From Micromonospora pattaloongensis (lineage in GTDB: Bacteria; Actinomycetota; Actinomycetes; Mycobacteriales; Micromonosporaceae), in the NCBI RefSeq assembly GCF_900107255.1, contig NZ_FNPH01000004.1:186001-250000 (forward strand): DNA of 64,000 nt, in the 5' to 3' direction. The translations under genes and the position numbers were made by a program. This document shows positions 9,175 through 17,769 of this stretch, piece after piece; the first letter of the stretch is position 1, and each line of letters opens with the position of its first letter. Under the pieces are notes generated by a model. That model did not search any database. It had not been told where the DNA came from and saw only the letters and a list, made by a program, of their open reading frames with translations.

Positions 9175-9702
9175 TCAGCCGGCGCGGTCGATCAGTTCCG
9201 CACCCTCGAAGACGCCGAGCTCCTCGCGGTACAGCTCGATGCCGACCCCGTTGGGATCGCGCAGGTAGAGGCTGTCCTCGACCCCGCGGTCCGGGCCGAG
9301 GTACTCCACGCCGTTGGCGTCGAGCTTCGCCTTCGCCTCGGCGAAGCGTTCCGCCGACACGGAGATGGCGATGTGCTGCACCGCGCCGATGGTCTCCAGG
9401 TACGGCTGGTGGTCGTGGCCGGGGAAGTCGAAGAAGCCGAGCAGGTTGCGGTTGCCGACGTCGAAGAAGAAGTGGCTCGAGCCGGCGTAGTCCCGGTTCT
9501 CCACCAGCTCGACGAGGGGGAAGCCGAGGAAGTCCTGGTAGAAGCGGATGGTCTCGGCCACGTCGCGGCAGACCAGCGCGACGTGGTGCACGCCGCGCCC
9601 GATGGTGGCGGGGCGCCGGCCGACCGGCCGCAGATGGGTGTCGCGCAGAGAATCGCGGCGGGCGCGGATCGCGGCGAGATCCGCGCCTTCGGGCTGTGGC
9701 AT
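9175..9702 (-). CDS. VOC/glyoxalase-fold protein
   Basis: 175 aa. A single vicinal-oxygen-chelate domain (about 36-160) with the opening GVHHVALVCRDVAETIRFYQD, a central QHIAISV and the closing LRDPNGVGIELYRE. These supply the His and Glu metal ligands expected in this superfamily (His about 39, His about 109, Glu about 157). Members include dioxygenases, glyoxalase I and resistance proteins, and nothing here selects among them. The 35-residue N-terminal extension is charged. Monocistronic, between a terminator and the divergent helD region. Confidence 0.8.
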   Translation of the reverse strand: MPQPEGADLAAIRARRDSLRDTHLRPVGRRPATIGRGVHHVALVCRDVAETIRFYQDFLGFPLVELVENRDYAGSSHFFFDVGNRNLLGFFDFPGHDHQPYLETIGAVQHIAISVSAERFAEAKAKLDANGVEYLGPDRGVEDSLYLRDPNGVGIELYREELGVFEGAELIDRAG

Positions 9703-9864
9703 GACGATCTTTCCTCTCCGACGGGTGTGACCGATGCTAGGCCCGTTCTGCGAGGACGGCTCGGGAAAGCCTCCCCTCTTCCCGGGGGAGGAGGGGAGGC
9801 GCCGTGACGCCGAACGCGTCCGGCGGGGGCGGAGGATGCGCTATCGTCGACGTTTTGAGCGCAT

Positions 9865-9893
9865 AAAAAAAGAACCGCTGAATCAGCGGCTCT
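9865..9893 (-). terminator. intrinsic terminator immediately downstream of the antisense promoter
   Basis: Read on the minus strand, AGAGCCGCT-GATTC-AGCGGTTCT (9893-9871) forms a 9-bp stem (one G-U pair) with a 5-base loop, directly followed by six T residues (9870-9865). This is a textbook rho-independent terminator, unusual here because most terminators in the window lack a U-tract. With the promoter at 9929-9900 it defines a transcription unit of only about 30 nt. On the plus strand the hairpin lies in the helD leader but has no U-tract. Confidence 0.7.
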
Positions 9894-9899
9894 GTTGAG

Positions 9900-9929
9900 A
9901 TATTAGCAGCTAGGGAGTCGCATTGTCAA
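9900..9929 (-). promoter_or_regulatory. near-consensus sigma-70 promoter, antisense to the helD start
   Basis: On the minus strand TTGACA (9929-9924) and TAATAT (9905-9900) are separated by 18 bases. The -35 hexamer is a perfect match and the -10 is one base off TATAAT. Such a match is rare in this GC-rich window. The -35 overlaps the TTG start codon of helD (9923-9925). Predicted transcription would start near 9893, at the first base of the terminator hairpin described next. Confidence 0.65.
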
Positions 9930-12244
9930 CCTCCGCGGGGCATCCGGACGAAATCCGGACCGACGAGCTCGACCGCGAGCAGGAGTACGTGGGGACGCTC
10001 TACGGACGCCTCGACGACCTGCGTGAACACGCTGCCCAGCGGCTGAGCCGGGCGCTGCGCGAGACCGGCGGCACCCTGCAGGACCGTTCCCAGCGGGAGA
10101 GCGCGGTCGCGCTCTACTCCGAGCAGCTGGCCCAGTTCAGCGCCGTCGAGCAGGGGCTCTGCTTCGGCCGGCTCGACTTCCACGCCGCGGCGCCGCGCTA
10201 CGTCGGCCGCATCGGCCTCTTCCGCGACGGCGACCACCAGCCGCTGCTGCTCGACTGGCGTGCCCCGGCGGCCCGCCCGTTCTACCTGGCGACCGCGGCC
10301 TCCCCCGAGGGCGTGGCGCGGCGGCGCTACATCCGCACCCGGGACCGCAAGGTCGTCGGGCTGGACGACGAGGTGCTCGACCTCGCGGCGGCCCGGGACA
10401 CCCACGCCGGGCCGGCCGGCGAGGCGGCGCTGCTGGCCGCGATCGGTGCGACGCGTACGGGCCGGATGCGCGACATCGTCGAGACGATCCAGGCCGAGCA
10501 GGACCGGGTGATCCGCGCCGACCTGGACGGCGTCCTCGTCGTGCAGGGCGGACCCGGCACCGGCAAGACCGCTGTCGCGCTGCACCGCGCCGCGTACCTG
10601 CTCTACACCCACCGCCGGGAGCTCTCCGCCCGGGGCGTGCTGATCGTCGGCCCGAACCCGACGTTCCTGCGCTACATCTCGCAGGTGCTGCCGTCGCTGG
10701 CCGAGACCGGCGTGCTGCTGCGCACCCTCGGCGACCTGTTCCCCGGCGTCACCGCGCGGGCGGACGAGCCGGCCGGCGCCGCCGAGATCAAGGGCCGGCT
10801 GGCGATGACCGAGGTGTTGGCCGCGGCGATCCGGGACCGGCAGCGGGTGCCCGACGAGCCGCTGGAGATCGTCGTCGAACGGGACACCCTGGTGCTCGAC
10901 CCGGAGACCATCCGCGCGGCGCGCGCCTCGGCCCGCCGCTCCGGCAAGCTGCACAACCTGGCCCGGCCGATCTTCGACACCGAGATCGTGCACGCCCTCG
11001 CCCGGCAGGTCGCCGACCGTATCGGCGCCGACCCGCTCGGCGGGGAGAACCTGCTCGACGAGGCCGACCTGGCGGAGATCCGCCGGGAGCTGCGCGCGGA
11101 GCCCGAGGTCCAGGCGGTGCTGGACTGGCTGTGGCCGATCCTCACCCCGCAGCGGCTGGTCGGCAGCCTGCTGGTCTCGGCCGACCGGCTCGCCGCGGCC
11201 GCGCCCCAGCTCACCGACGCCGAGCGGGCGCTGCTGCTGCGCGGCCCGGAGCACGGCTGGACCCCGGCGGACGTGCCGCTGCTCGACGAGGCCGCCGAGC
11301 TGCTCGGCGAGGACGACCGGGCCGCGGCGGCGCGCCAACAGCGCGAACGCCGGGCCCTCGCCGAGTACGCCGAGGGCGCCCTGGAGATCCTGACGGGCTC
11401 CCGCTCCATCGACGTCGAGGACGAGGACGACCCCGAGATCCTGAGCGCCACCGACCTGCTCACCGCCGGCCGCCTCGGCGAACGGCACGAGGAGGAGGAC
11501 CGCCGCACCACCGCGGAGCGGGCCGCCGCCGATCGCCGCTGGGCGTTCGGGCACGTCATCGTCGACGAGGCGCAGGAGCTCTCGCCGATGGCGTGGCGGC
11601 TGCTGATGCGGCGCTCGCCCAGCCGGTCGATGACGGTCGCCGGGGACGTGGCCCAGACCGGGGACCTCTCCGGGGCGTCGTCGTGGGCGCAGGTGCTCGC
11701 GCCGTACGTGGCGGATCGGTGGCGGCTGGTGGAGCTGGAGGTCAACTACCGGACGCCCGCGGAGATCATGGCGGTGGCGGCCGGCGTGCTCGCCGGGATC
11801 GACCCGTCGCTGAAGCCGCCGCGCTCGGTGCGCGAGACCGGCGTCGCGCCGTGGACGTTCCGGGTGCCGCCGCAGCGGCTCGCCGACGAGCTCGCCGGAC
11901 GGGTCCGGCGGGAACTCGCGGAGGTGGGGGAGGGGCGGCTCGGCGTGATCGTCCCGACGGGCCGGCTCGACGCGCTCGCCCGGGCGGTCGTCGACGCGGC
12001 GCCGGAGGCGGCGGTGGGCGCGCAGCCGGAGCTGGAGAGCCCGGTCGTGGTGCTGACCGTACGGCAGGCCAAGGGGCTGGAGTTCGACTCGGTGCTGGTG
12101 GTCGATCCGGAGGGGATCGCCGCGGAGTCGCCGCGCGGGCAGAGCGACCTCTACGTCGCGCTCACCCGCGCCACGCAGCGCCTCGGCGTGCTGCACCCCG
12201 GTCCGCTGCCGCCCGCCCTGTCGGGGCTGGACCAGTCGTCCTGA
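9923..12244 (+). CDS. helD: HelD-like RNA polymerase recycling ATPase (UvrD/Rep-type)
   Basis: 773 aa, starting at TTG 9923 with AGGGAG five bases upstream. The N terminus (about 10-75) is a charged helical region, as expected for the HelD coiled-coil arm. It is followed by a superfamily-1 helicase core split by insertions: Walker A VVQGGPGTGKTAVALHRAAY (about 208-227), Walker B HVIVDEAQELSPMAWRLLMR (about 545), motif VNYRTPAEI (about 610) and the C-terminal VALTRATQRLGVLHPG. HelD proteins bind RNA polymerase and strip it from nucleic acid; some actinobacterial members protect against rifamycins. The leader contains an unusual antisense promoter-terminator pair that may control it. Confidence 0.9.
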   Translation: MSTSAGHPDEIRTDELDREQEYVGTLYGRLDDLREHAAQRLSRALRETGGTLQDRSQRESAVALYSEQLAQFSAVEQGLCFGRLDFHAAAPRYVGRIGLFRDGDHQPLLLDWRAPAARPFYLATAASPEGVARRRYIRTRDRKVVGLDDEVLDLAAARDTHAGPAGEAALLAAIGATRTGRMRDIVETIQAEQDRVIRADLDGVLVVQGGPGTGKTAVALHRAAYLLYTHRRELSARGVLIVGPNPTFLRYISQVLPSLAETGVLLRTLGDLFPGVTARADEPAGAAEIKGRLAMTEVLAAAIRDRQRVPDEPLEIVVERDTLVLDPETIRAARASARRSGKLHNLARPIFDTEIVHALARQVADRIGADPLGGENLLDEADLAEIRRELRAEPEVQAVLDWLWPILTPQRLVGSLLVSADRLAAAAPQLTDAERALLLRGPEHGWTPADVPLLDEAAELLGEDDRAAAARQQRERRALAEYAEGALEILTGSRSIDVEDEDDPEILSATDLLTAGRLGERHEEEDRRTTAERAAADRRWAFGHVIVDEAQELSPMAWRLLMRRSPSRSMTVAGDVAQTGDLSGASSWAQVLAPYVADRWRLVELEVNYRTPAEIMAVAAGVLAGIDPSLKPPRSVRETGVAPWTFRVPPQRLADELAGRVRRELAEVGEGRLGVIVPTGRLDALARAVVDAAPEAAVGAQPELESPVVVLTVRQAKGLEFDSVLVVDPEGIAAESPRGQSDLYVALTRATQRLGVLHPGPLPPALSGLDQSS

Positions 12245-12246
12245 TC

Positions 12247-12276
12247 ACCGACGCCAGCGGACGCGCCGGCGTCGGT
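12247..12276. terminator. hairpin terminator between helD and response regulator
   Basis: A 9-bp inverted repeat, ACCGACGCC (12247-12255) and GGCGTCGGT (12268-12276), lies between convergent genes. Confidence 0.65.
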
Positions 12277-12302
12277 GGCGGCGGCGCGGCCGGTGGCGGA
12301 CG

Positions 12303-12974
12303 TCAGTGCACGGGCAGCAGCCAGGTGCCGGTCTCCGGGCTGACCAGGCCGCACCGCACCGCCGTCGTCGCGGCCTCGACGCGGGAGTGCGCGTCCATCT
12401 TCGTCAGCACCCGTTGGATGTGACAGCGCGCGGTGGCCGGCGTGACGCCGAGGGTGCGGGCGATCTGCCGCGTGTCGTGCCCGCCGACCAACGCGCTCAG
12501 CGTCTGCCGCTCGCGTGGGGTCAGGAACGCGGCCAGCCGGCGGACCTCCTCGTCCGAGGCCGCGGTGGCCGGTCGGGCGGGCGGCGGCGCGGCGTCGGTC
12601 GGGAACACCCGTTCACCGGCGTGCACCCGGTGGAGCAGCTGCACCATCTCCCGCGTCAGGCAGCGCTTGTTCGCCACCCCCGCCACCCGCGCCCGGCGCG
12701 CGGCCGTGACGAGGTCGACGTCGACGCGGCCGGTGAGCAGGACGATCCGGGTCTCGGGCCCGCGCCGCTGGAGCTCGGGCAGACGCGGCAGGACCGAGTG
12801 CGGACCGAACATCACGTCGAGCAGGCACACCTCCACCGGCTCGCGGCGCAGCACGGTCACGGCCGCGTCGGGGTCGTGCGCCACGCCCACGACGCGCATC
12901 CCGGCCGCGCCCAGCAGCTCGGCGAGCGACTCGGCGAAGACCGGATGGTCGTCGCAGATCAGCACGCGGATCAC
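12303..12974 (-). CDS. NarL/LuxR-type response regulator
   Basis: 223 aa from a GTG at 12974 that overlaps the stop of the upstream kinase by four bases (GTGA). The receiver domain (1-120) has the acidic pair in VLICDDHPVFAESL and the phospho-acceptor Asp in VCLLDVMFGPHS (about residue 55). The usual C-terminal Lys is present in VANKRCLTREMV. The LuxR HTH (about 150-215) reads LTPRERQTLSALVGGHDTRQ then VTPATARCHIQRVL. Partner of the adjacent soluble kinase. Confidence 0.88.
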   Translation of the reverse strand: MIRVLICDDHPVFAESLAELLGAAGMRVVGVAHDPDAAVTVLRREPVEVCLLDVMFGPHSVLPRLPELQRRGPETRIVLLTGRVDVDLVTAARRARVAGVANKRCLTREMVQLLHRVHAGERVFPTDAAPPPARPATAASDEEVRRLAAFLTPRERQTLSALVGGHDTRQIARTLGVTPATARCHIQRVLTKMDAHSRVEAATTAVRCGLVSPETGTWLLPVH

Positions 12975-13690
12975 GCCGACAGCCCTTCGACGTACTGCTG
13001 CTCGGCCGGCGGCGCGATGGGCAACCGGAGTCGGACACAGCCGCCGCCGAGCCCGCCGCACCGGATCTCCAGACCGCCGCCCGCGCCGGCCGTCAGCTCC
13101 CGGACGATGTCGAGGCCGCGCGCGTCCGGTCGGGGCCGCGTCGTGCCGAAGCCGGGGCCGTCGTCCTCGACCTGGGTGACCGCGCCGCCCGCCTCGGCGC
13201 CGATCCACACCCGCACCGTGCCGGTCGGCCCGGCCGCGCGGACCGCGTTCTGCAGCAGGTTGCGCAGCACCCGCCAGAACGCGAGCCGGTCGGTGACGGC
13301 GGTCAGTTCCTCGGCGCGGAACTCGATCAGGGTGCTGTGGGAGCGCCGGATGGTCTCGACCACCTCGGCCGCCACCAGGTCCAGCCGGGTGTGCCCGGGA
13401 CGGGGCCGGGGGCGCGGATCCGTCGGCGCGAGCACGCACTCCTCGTACGCCCGCTGCAGCCGCCCGAGCCATCGAAGCTCGCTCAGGATCAGCAGCGCAC
13501 GCTCCCTGCTGTCGGCGCCGACGTCCGGCGCGGTGCTCAGCAGCGTCGCGAGCAGCGAGATGGTTCCCAGCTCGTGATGGATGTCGTGACTGAGTTGGCG
13601 GCACCGCGACCAGGTGGGGTCGCGATGCGCGTTGTCGATCTCCGACCGGGCCGCCGGCACGGGCGCCCGACCGCTTCTCACCTCGTCCAC
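12971..13690 (-). CDS. soluble histidine kinase
   Basis: 239 aa using the GTG at 13690, seven bases after a GGGAGG site; the frame stays open further upstream but without a better start. There is no transmembrane segment or sensor domain. The probable H-box is CRQLSHDIHHELGTISLLA (about 45-63), followed by an HATPase_c domain with N-box VLRNLLQNAVRAAG and G1-box VEDDGPGFG. Coupled by GTGA overlap to its response regulator. With no obvious input module, the signal may come from a partner protein. It lies 213 bp downstream of the glycopolymer operon on the same strand, so read-through is possible. Confidence 0.82.
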   Translation of the reverse strand: MDEVRSGRAPVPAARSEIDNAHRDPTWSRCRQLSHDIHHELGTISLLATLLSTAPDVGADSRERALLILSELRWLGRLQRAYEECVLAPTDPRPRPRPGHTRLDLVAAEVVETIRRSHSTLIEFRAEELTAVTDRLAFWRVLRNLLQNAVRAAGPTGTVRVWIGAEAGGAVTQVEDDGPGFGTTRPRPDARGLDIVRELTAGAGGGLEIRCGGLGGGCVRLRLPIAPPAEQQYVEGLSA

Positions 13691-13903
13691 GTCGGCACCT
13701 CCCGGGTTCGTCAGCACCAGGAGTAACTGGGCACGTCGTGACGTCGGGTTCACCTGAAACGTCGGGCTTGGCGGCCATTCGTCGTACTCGTGCCATGTCC
13801 CGCGCCGCCACCGCGCACCGGCGCCCGGCGTGGTACCGCCGGCGGTGCTGCGGCGGGCGGCCGCGACCACCGTCGACGCCGCACCGCCGCGCGCACCACC
13901 GCC

Positions 13904-14143
13904 TCAGGCGAGGTCGATGAAGCGCTGCAGCACGATGACGACGAAGACGAACAGCAGCGGTGCGATGACGGCGTCGAGCAGGCGGCGCGCCGGGCGGTGG
14001 CGGGAGCGGAGCTCGGCCTGCAGGAGCACCCTGCCGACCAGCGCCGCGAGCAGCACGGCGAAGACGACGACCCCGATCCATGGCGGCACCGTCGCTGCGG
14101 CCTGCCGGACCGCCTCCCAGCCCGGAAACGCGGTCGGCCTCAC
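13904..14143 (-). CDS. small two-helix membrane protein
   Basis: 79 aa from a GTG at 14143 that overlaps the preceding stop (GTGA) and has GGAGG just upstream. Two hydrophobic helices (about 20-42 and 58-76) flank a basic loop (ELRSRHRPARR). No known family recognised. It is the last gene of the glycopolymer operon, so it is probably an inner-membrane accessory of that system. Confidence 0.6.
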   Translation of the reverse strand: MRPTAFPGWEAVRQAAATVPPWIGVVVFAVLLAALVGRVLLQAELRSRHRPARRLLDAVIAPLLFVFVVIVLQRFIDLA

Positions 14144-14619
14144 CAACGCCTCCGGGGGGAGGGCAGGCGCACGGTCCACCCGCGATCGCGGCCGAGCTCG
14201 ACCGACGCCGCGAGCGACGCGATCACGACGAGCACGGCGAGCCCCCACGCCGGCGACCACCACCCCAATTGGAGCAGGACCTCCGCTACCAGAATGCCGA
14301 GCGCGAGGCTCAGCGCGACGGCGACGATCAGCTCCGTGAGGCGGTCCCGCAGCCGCACCAACCGCACGCAGGCCAGCCCGGGAACCACCGCCAGGTAGGT
14401 GAGCACGGGCACGGCCCGTACCGCCGCCGGCGCGTCGAACAGCACGAAGCCGAGCACGATGGCGCCCGACAGCAGCACCAGCAGCGGCGGGCGGGCGAGC
14501 CGCTGCCCTGCGGCGCGCCGACCGGTGGCGGCCGCGGCGCGCACCGCCTCCGGCGGCACGGACTCCCGGTCCGGCCGCGCGAGCCTCCGGTCGACCGCGC
14601 GCTCAGCGATTTCCACCAC
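14140..14619 (-). CDS. membrane protein of the glycopolymer operon
   Basis: 159 aa from a GTG at 14619 (GGGAG six bases upstream), overlapping the end of the previous gene by 17 bases. About four hydrophobic segments: LLVLLSGAIVLGFVLF, VLTYLAVVPGLACV, LIVAVALSLALGILVAEVLL and LAVLVVIASLAASVEL. The VLTYLAVVPGLACVRL region resembles the N-terminal segment of DUF1616-like or glycosyltransferase-associated membrane proteins, but I cannot assign it. Position implies a role with the polytopic protein encoded just upstream. Confidence 0.65.
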   Translation of the reverse strand: MVEIAERAVDRRLARPDRESVPPEAVRAAAATGRRAAGQRLARPPLLVLLSGAIVLGFVLFDAPAAVRAVPVLTYLAVVPGLACVRLVRLRDRLTELIVAVALSLALGILVAEVLLQLGWWSPAWGLAVLVVIASLAASVELGRDRGWTVRLPSPRRRW

Positions 14620-16441
14620 GGATTTCTCCCTTCTTCGTCAGTACGTAGACCCGGGCGTCGGCGTTGGCGTAGACCTGCCGGAAACGGCCGGACCCGATCA
14701 CCTGCTGCTCCAGCGCGCTGCCCCATCCCGGCGGCTTGCCGAGGAACGACTCCCCGAACACGTACTGACCCCTGGACAGGATCAGGAAGGCGCTGGGGTT
14801 GGCCCGCAGCTCGTCCTCGACCGCGGACACGGCCACCGGCCGGTCGTCGTCGCTGACCGTGGAATACCGGTACCGCTCCACGTGCCGCGACCGCCACGGC
14901 ACGTTGGAGGTCGCGGCGACGAACGAGGTGCCGGCCGGCGCGTGCGCGTACAGCCAGTCCACGGCCGCCAGATCACCGCGGCGGACCTGCTCGAAGCTCT
15001 CGTTGCCGTAGCGGGCGATGAAGAAGGCGCCGGTGAGCGCGGCGCTCAGCACGACCGCCATGAGCATGACGAGCGCGCGGCGCGGCCGCCGGACGGGCGC
15101 CAGGTGAGCGGCGACCAGCACCGCCATGAAGGGCAGCGCGAAGGAGTAGACGCGCAGCAGGATCTCCCCGCCGTAGCTCTGCATGCTCAACAGCAGGAAC
15201 GGTGCGCCGGCGAGTGCCACCAGCGCCGGGTCGTTGTCGCCGGCGCGCATCCGCCGCCACGCCCCCAGGGCCGCCAGCCCCCACACGGCGGCCGCCAACT
15301 CGACCCGGAACAGCACGACGATCTGATGCGTCGCGTCGCCCTGCACGCGCTCGACCGCGCCGCTGTTGAGCACCCCCAGGACGTTGCCCAGCGAGCCGAA
15401 GATCTCGTCGAGGTGGCCGGACCAGTACGGGACGGTGAAGTAGCTGAGGTGACCGACGACCATGACGCCGAGCAGAACCGGCAGCGCGCGCACCCGGCAC
15501 TGCCGGACCAGCACGAGCAACGCCACGGACATCGCTATCGCCACCGGGGTGAGCTGGTGGCTGGCGGTGCTGGCGGCGAAGACCACGACGACCACCACCA
15601 TCAACCCGAGCAGGGAGGTGACGCCGTACGGATTTCCGGACGACGCGGACAGCAGCGGCGGTGCGGGAAGCCGGATCATCCGGGACAGCCGGTCGCGCAG
15701 CGGCCGGTGCGCGTGCCGGTGCGCGTGGTCGAACGCGCGCGGCCGGAACCACACCAGCAGCACCGTCAACAGGACCAGGTAGAACAGGTAGTTCAGCGCC
15801 TGCGGCCCGAAGTAGTCCTGCCCCACCCAGTTGGCCGGCACGAACAGCCACACGGCGAGCCACGCGGTGCGCACGTCCGACGACGTCGCCCGGGCCAGCC
15901 GGAACACCGCGGCGACGTAGAGCAGGTTGAACGCGACCGGCGCCCAGCCGAGCAGCGGCATCGCGTCCGGCATTCCCGCGGCCCGTGTCGCCATGGCGAC
16001 CAGGGCGAAGAATCCCGGCCAGCTGAACCGGGCATCGAGCTGCGGCAGCGTCTCGCCGGTGCGCGCGATGTAGTCGGCGAAGCCGACGTGCAGCCAGCCC
16101 GGCAACAGTCGGGGCAGCGGTTCGATGATCGGCGCGGCGCCGAAGAGCAGGACGACCAGCACGACGACGTGCGCCGCGAGCAGCGCGCGCGGGGCGCCGC
16201 CGCGGCGGAACACGGCGACGACGAACCCGACCGTGAGCGCGGCGAGCGCGGCGTAGAGCCGCGGCGGAAGCGCGGAGACGAGCCCCAGCGGCCCGATCTC
16301 CGTGACCCGGGCGGCCGTCAGCGCCTGGATGCCGGTGGCGAGCACGACCGGGGGCACGGACCACGCCGCCACCGCGGCGATGCGGCCGCGGCTCGGCCAT
16401 CGGAGTTCGGCGAGCCGGTGTGCGACAGCCGTGCTGCTCAT
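14603..16441 (-). CDS. polytopic membrane protein, polymerase/glycosyltransferase-like
   Basis: 612 aa, start ATG 16441 overlapping the flippase stop (ATGA). About 12 transmembrane helices span residues 20-460, with an aromatic extracytoplasmic loop (FADYIARTGETLPQLDARF, then FVPANWVGQDYFGPQALNY). A soluble C-terminal domain follows (about 475-612). The architecture resembles GT-C glycosyltransferases or Wzy-type polymerases acting on lipid-linked sugars outside the membrane. An acidic residue in the first large loop (GFADYIAR) could be catalytic. No family is assigned with certainty; the context between a Wzx-like flippase and small membrane proteins supports polymer assembly. Confidence 0.7.
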   Translation of the reverse strand: MSSTAVAHRLAELRWPSRGRIAAVAAWSVPPVVLATGIQALTAARVTEIGPLGLVSALPPRLYAALAALTVGFVVAVFRRGGAPRALLAAHVVVLVVLLFGAAPIIEPLPRLLPGWLHVGFADYIARTGETLPQLDARFSWPGFFALVAMATRAAGMPDAMPLLGWAPVAFNLLYVAAVFRLARATSSDVRTAWLAVWLFVPANWVGQDYFGPQALNYLFYLVLLTVLLVWFRPRAFDHAHRHAHRPLRDRLSRMIRLPAPPLLSASSGNPYGVTSLLGLMVVVVVVFAASTASHQLTPVAIAMSVALLVLVRQCRVRALPVLLGVMVVGHLSYFTVPYWSGHLDEIFGSLGNVLGVLNSGAVERVQGDATHQIVVLFRVELAAAVWGLAALGAWRRMRAGDNDPALVALAGAPFLLLSMQSYGGEILLRVYSFALPFMAVLVAAHLAPVRRPRRALVMLMAVVLSAALTGAFFIARYGNESFEQVRRGDLAAVDWLYAHAPAGTSFVAATSNVPWRSRHVERYRYSTVSDDDRPVAVSAVEDELRANPSAFLILSRGQYVFGESFLGKPPGWGSALEQQVIGSGRFRQVYANADARVYVLTKKGEIRGGNR

Positions 16442-17769
16442 GACGCCCTCCTGACGAGTCGCCGCAGCGACGGCAGGATCGCCGCGGCGACGATGAGCTG
16501 TCCGGTGAGGTAGGCGACCCCGACGCCGGTCACTCCGAGACCGCCCATCGCGAGCACGGAGAGGGAGACGACCAGGGCGCTCGCCGCGGCGTGGACAGCG
16601 ATGACGCGCCCGACGCTGCGCCGCACCCGGCAGACGGCGACGAACACGACGACGACCAGCTTGGGCAGCACCGCGAGCGCGAACAGCCGGACGACGGCCG
16701 GGCCGTCGGCGGCGTACCGGGTGCCGAAGAGCGCCAGCAGCAGCGGCGCCAGCGCGCACAGCGCGACGACCGCGGGCGCGAACAGGACGAAGCCGCGGCG
16801 CAGCACCGTCCGGGTGTATGCCGCGAGTCGCGACTCGTCGGCCGCGGCTTCGACGGTGAGCGACGTTCCGAAGTGGTACGCGATCAGCTCGAGCGAGGTG
16901 CCGAGCAGCCAGCCGATGTAGAACACCGCGTTGGCCTCGGCGCCCAGTCGCGCGGTCACGATGATCGGCAGCGCGTTCGTGCCGGCCTGCATGAACAGGA
17001 ATCCGAGGTAGTCCATCGCCACGAACCGGGCCAGCATGCGGCGGGCGGGCAGCCCGACCGTGCCGCGCCGCGCGCCCAGCCGCGGCAGCAGCCGGCGGAA
17101 CACCAGCACGTTGATCGGCACGAGGGCGGCGACGACCGCGAGGTTCCACGACGCGAAGATCCCCACCCCGGGCAGCGCGCCGGCCAGCAGCACCAGCAGC
17201 ACGAGCTTGAGAATCCCGACGGCCGTGTTCTCGACCGGCACCCACAGCGCGCCGCGGGCCGCGGTGAGCACGCTGTCCTGGAGCGTGAACACACCCCACG
17301 CGGCGACGCACAGCGCGAAGGCCAGCGCGAGCGCCGGGGTGCGGGTCAGGAAGCCCAGCCCCTCGGCGACGGCGGGCCCGAGGAGCAGGAAGCACCCGCT
17401 CAGCACGAGCGCCACGGTGCAGCTCGCGCCGTACGCGTAGGCGACCACCCGACGGCCGCGCGCCCCGGCGCCGGGCAGGAAGCGGGCGAGCGTGCCGTTG
17501 AGGTTGAGCTGGGACAGGTTGCTCAGGAACATCATCGTCGAGATCAGGGCGGCGCCGGTGCCCACCTCGCGCGCCGGGTAGAGCCGCGCCGCGAGCGCCC
17601 AGTAACCCATGCCGAGCGCCGAACTGACGACAGTGTTGACCATCAACGCGTAGACGTTGGTGTTCAGCGGTTCGCGCAGGTGCTCACGCAGCCGCGCCAC
17701 GCCGGTGGACCCGCTGCCGCCGTACGAGACGACGGCCGGCCCGGCGTCCGGCCAGCGGTGCGCGCTCAT
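16438..17769 (-). CDS. Wzx-like flippase (oligosaccharide/MATE superfamily)
   Basis: 443 aa, ATG 17769 overlapping the deacetylase stop by ATGA. It has 12 or so hydrophobic helices with the N-terminal pattern NTNVYALMVNTVVSSALGMG and ARLYPAREVGTGAALIS, typical of polysaccharide-biosynthesis export proteins of the MOP superfamily. Predicted job: flip lipid-linked glycan units made by the glycosyltransferases encoded upstream in the same operon to the outer face of the membrane. No soluble domains. Confidence 0.82.
   Translation of the reverse strand: MSAHRWPDAGPAVVSYGGSGSTGVARLREHLREPLNTNVYALMVNTVVSSALGMGYWALAARLYPAREVGTGAALISTMMFLSNLSQLNLNGTLARFLPGAGARGRRVVAYAYGASCTVALVLSGCFLLLGPAVAEGLGFLTRTPALALAFALCVAAWGVFTLQDSVLTAARGALWVPVENTAVGILKLVLLVLLAGALPGVGIFASWNLAVVAALVPINVLVFRRLLPRLGARRGTVGLPARRMLARFVAMDYLGFLFMQAGTNALPIIVTARLGAEANAVFYIGWLLGTSLELIAYHFGTSLTVEAAADESRLAAYTRTVLRRGFVLFAPAVVALCALAPLLLALFGTRYAADGPAVVRLFALAVLPKLVVVVFVAVCRVRRSVGRVIAVHAAASALVVSLSVLAMGGLGVTGVGVAYLTGQLIVAAAILPSLRRLVRRAS

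Noticed and set aside
9926-12196. Long minus-strand open frame opposite helD
   Set aside because: Shadow of helD; no recognisable motif. The antisense promoter nearby points away from this frame.
14143-14263. Longer start for the small membrane protein at 13904
   Set aside because: The upstream extension is Arg/Ala-rich and overlaps the preceding gene. The GTG at 14143 forms a GTGA overlap and has GGAGG, matching the rest of the operon.
14399-16513. Long plus-strand open frame opposite the membrane-protein gene
   Set aside because: Composition is His/Arg/Gln-rich with no motif, while the minus strand encodes coherent transmembrane helices with overlapped starts.
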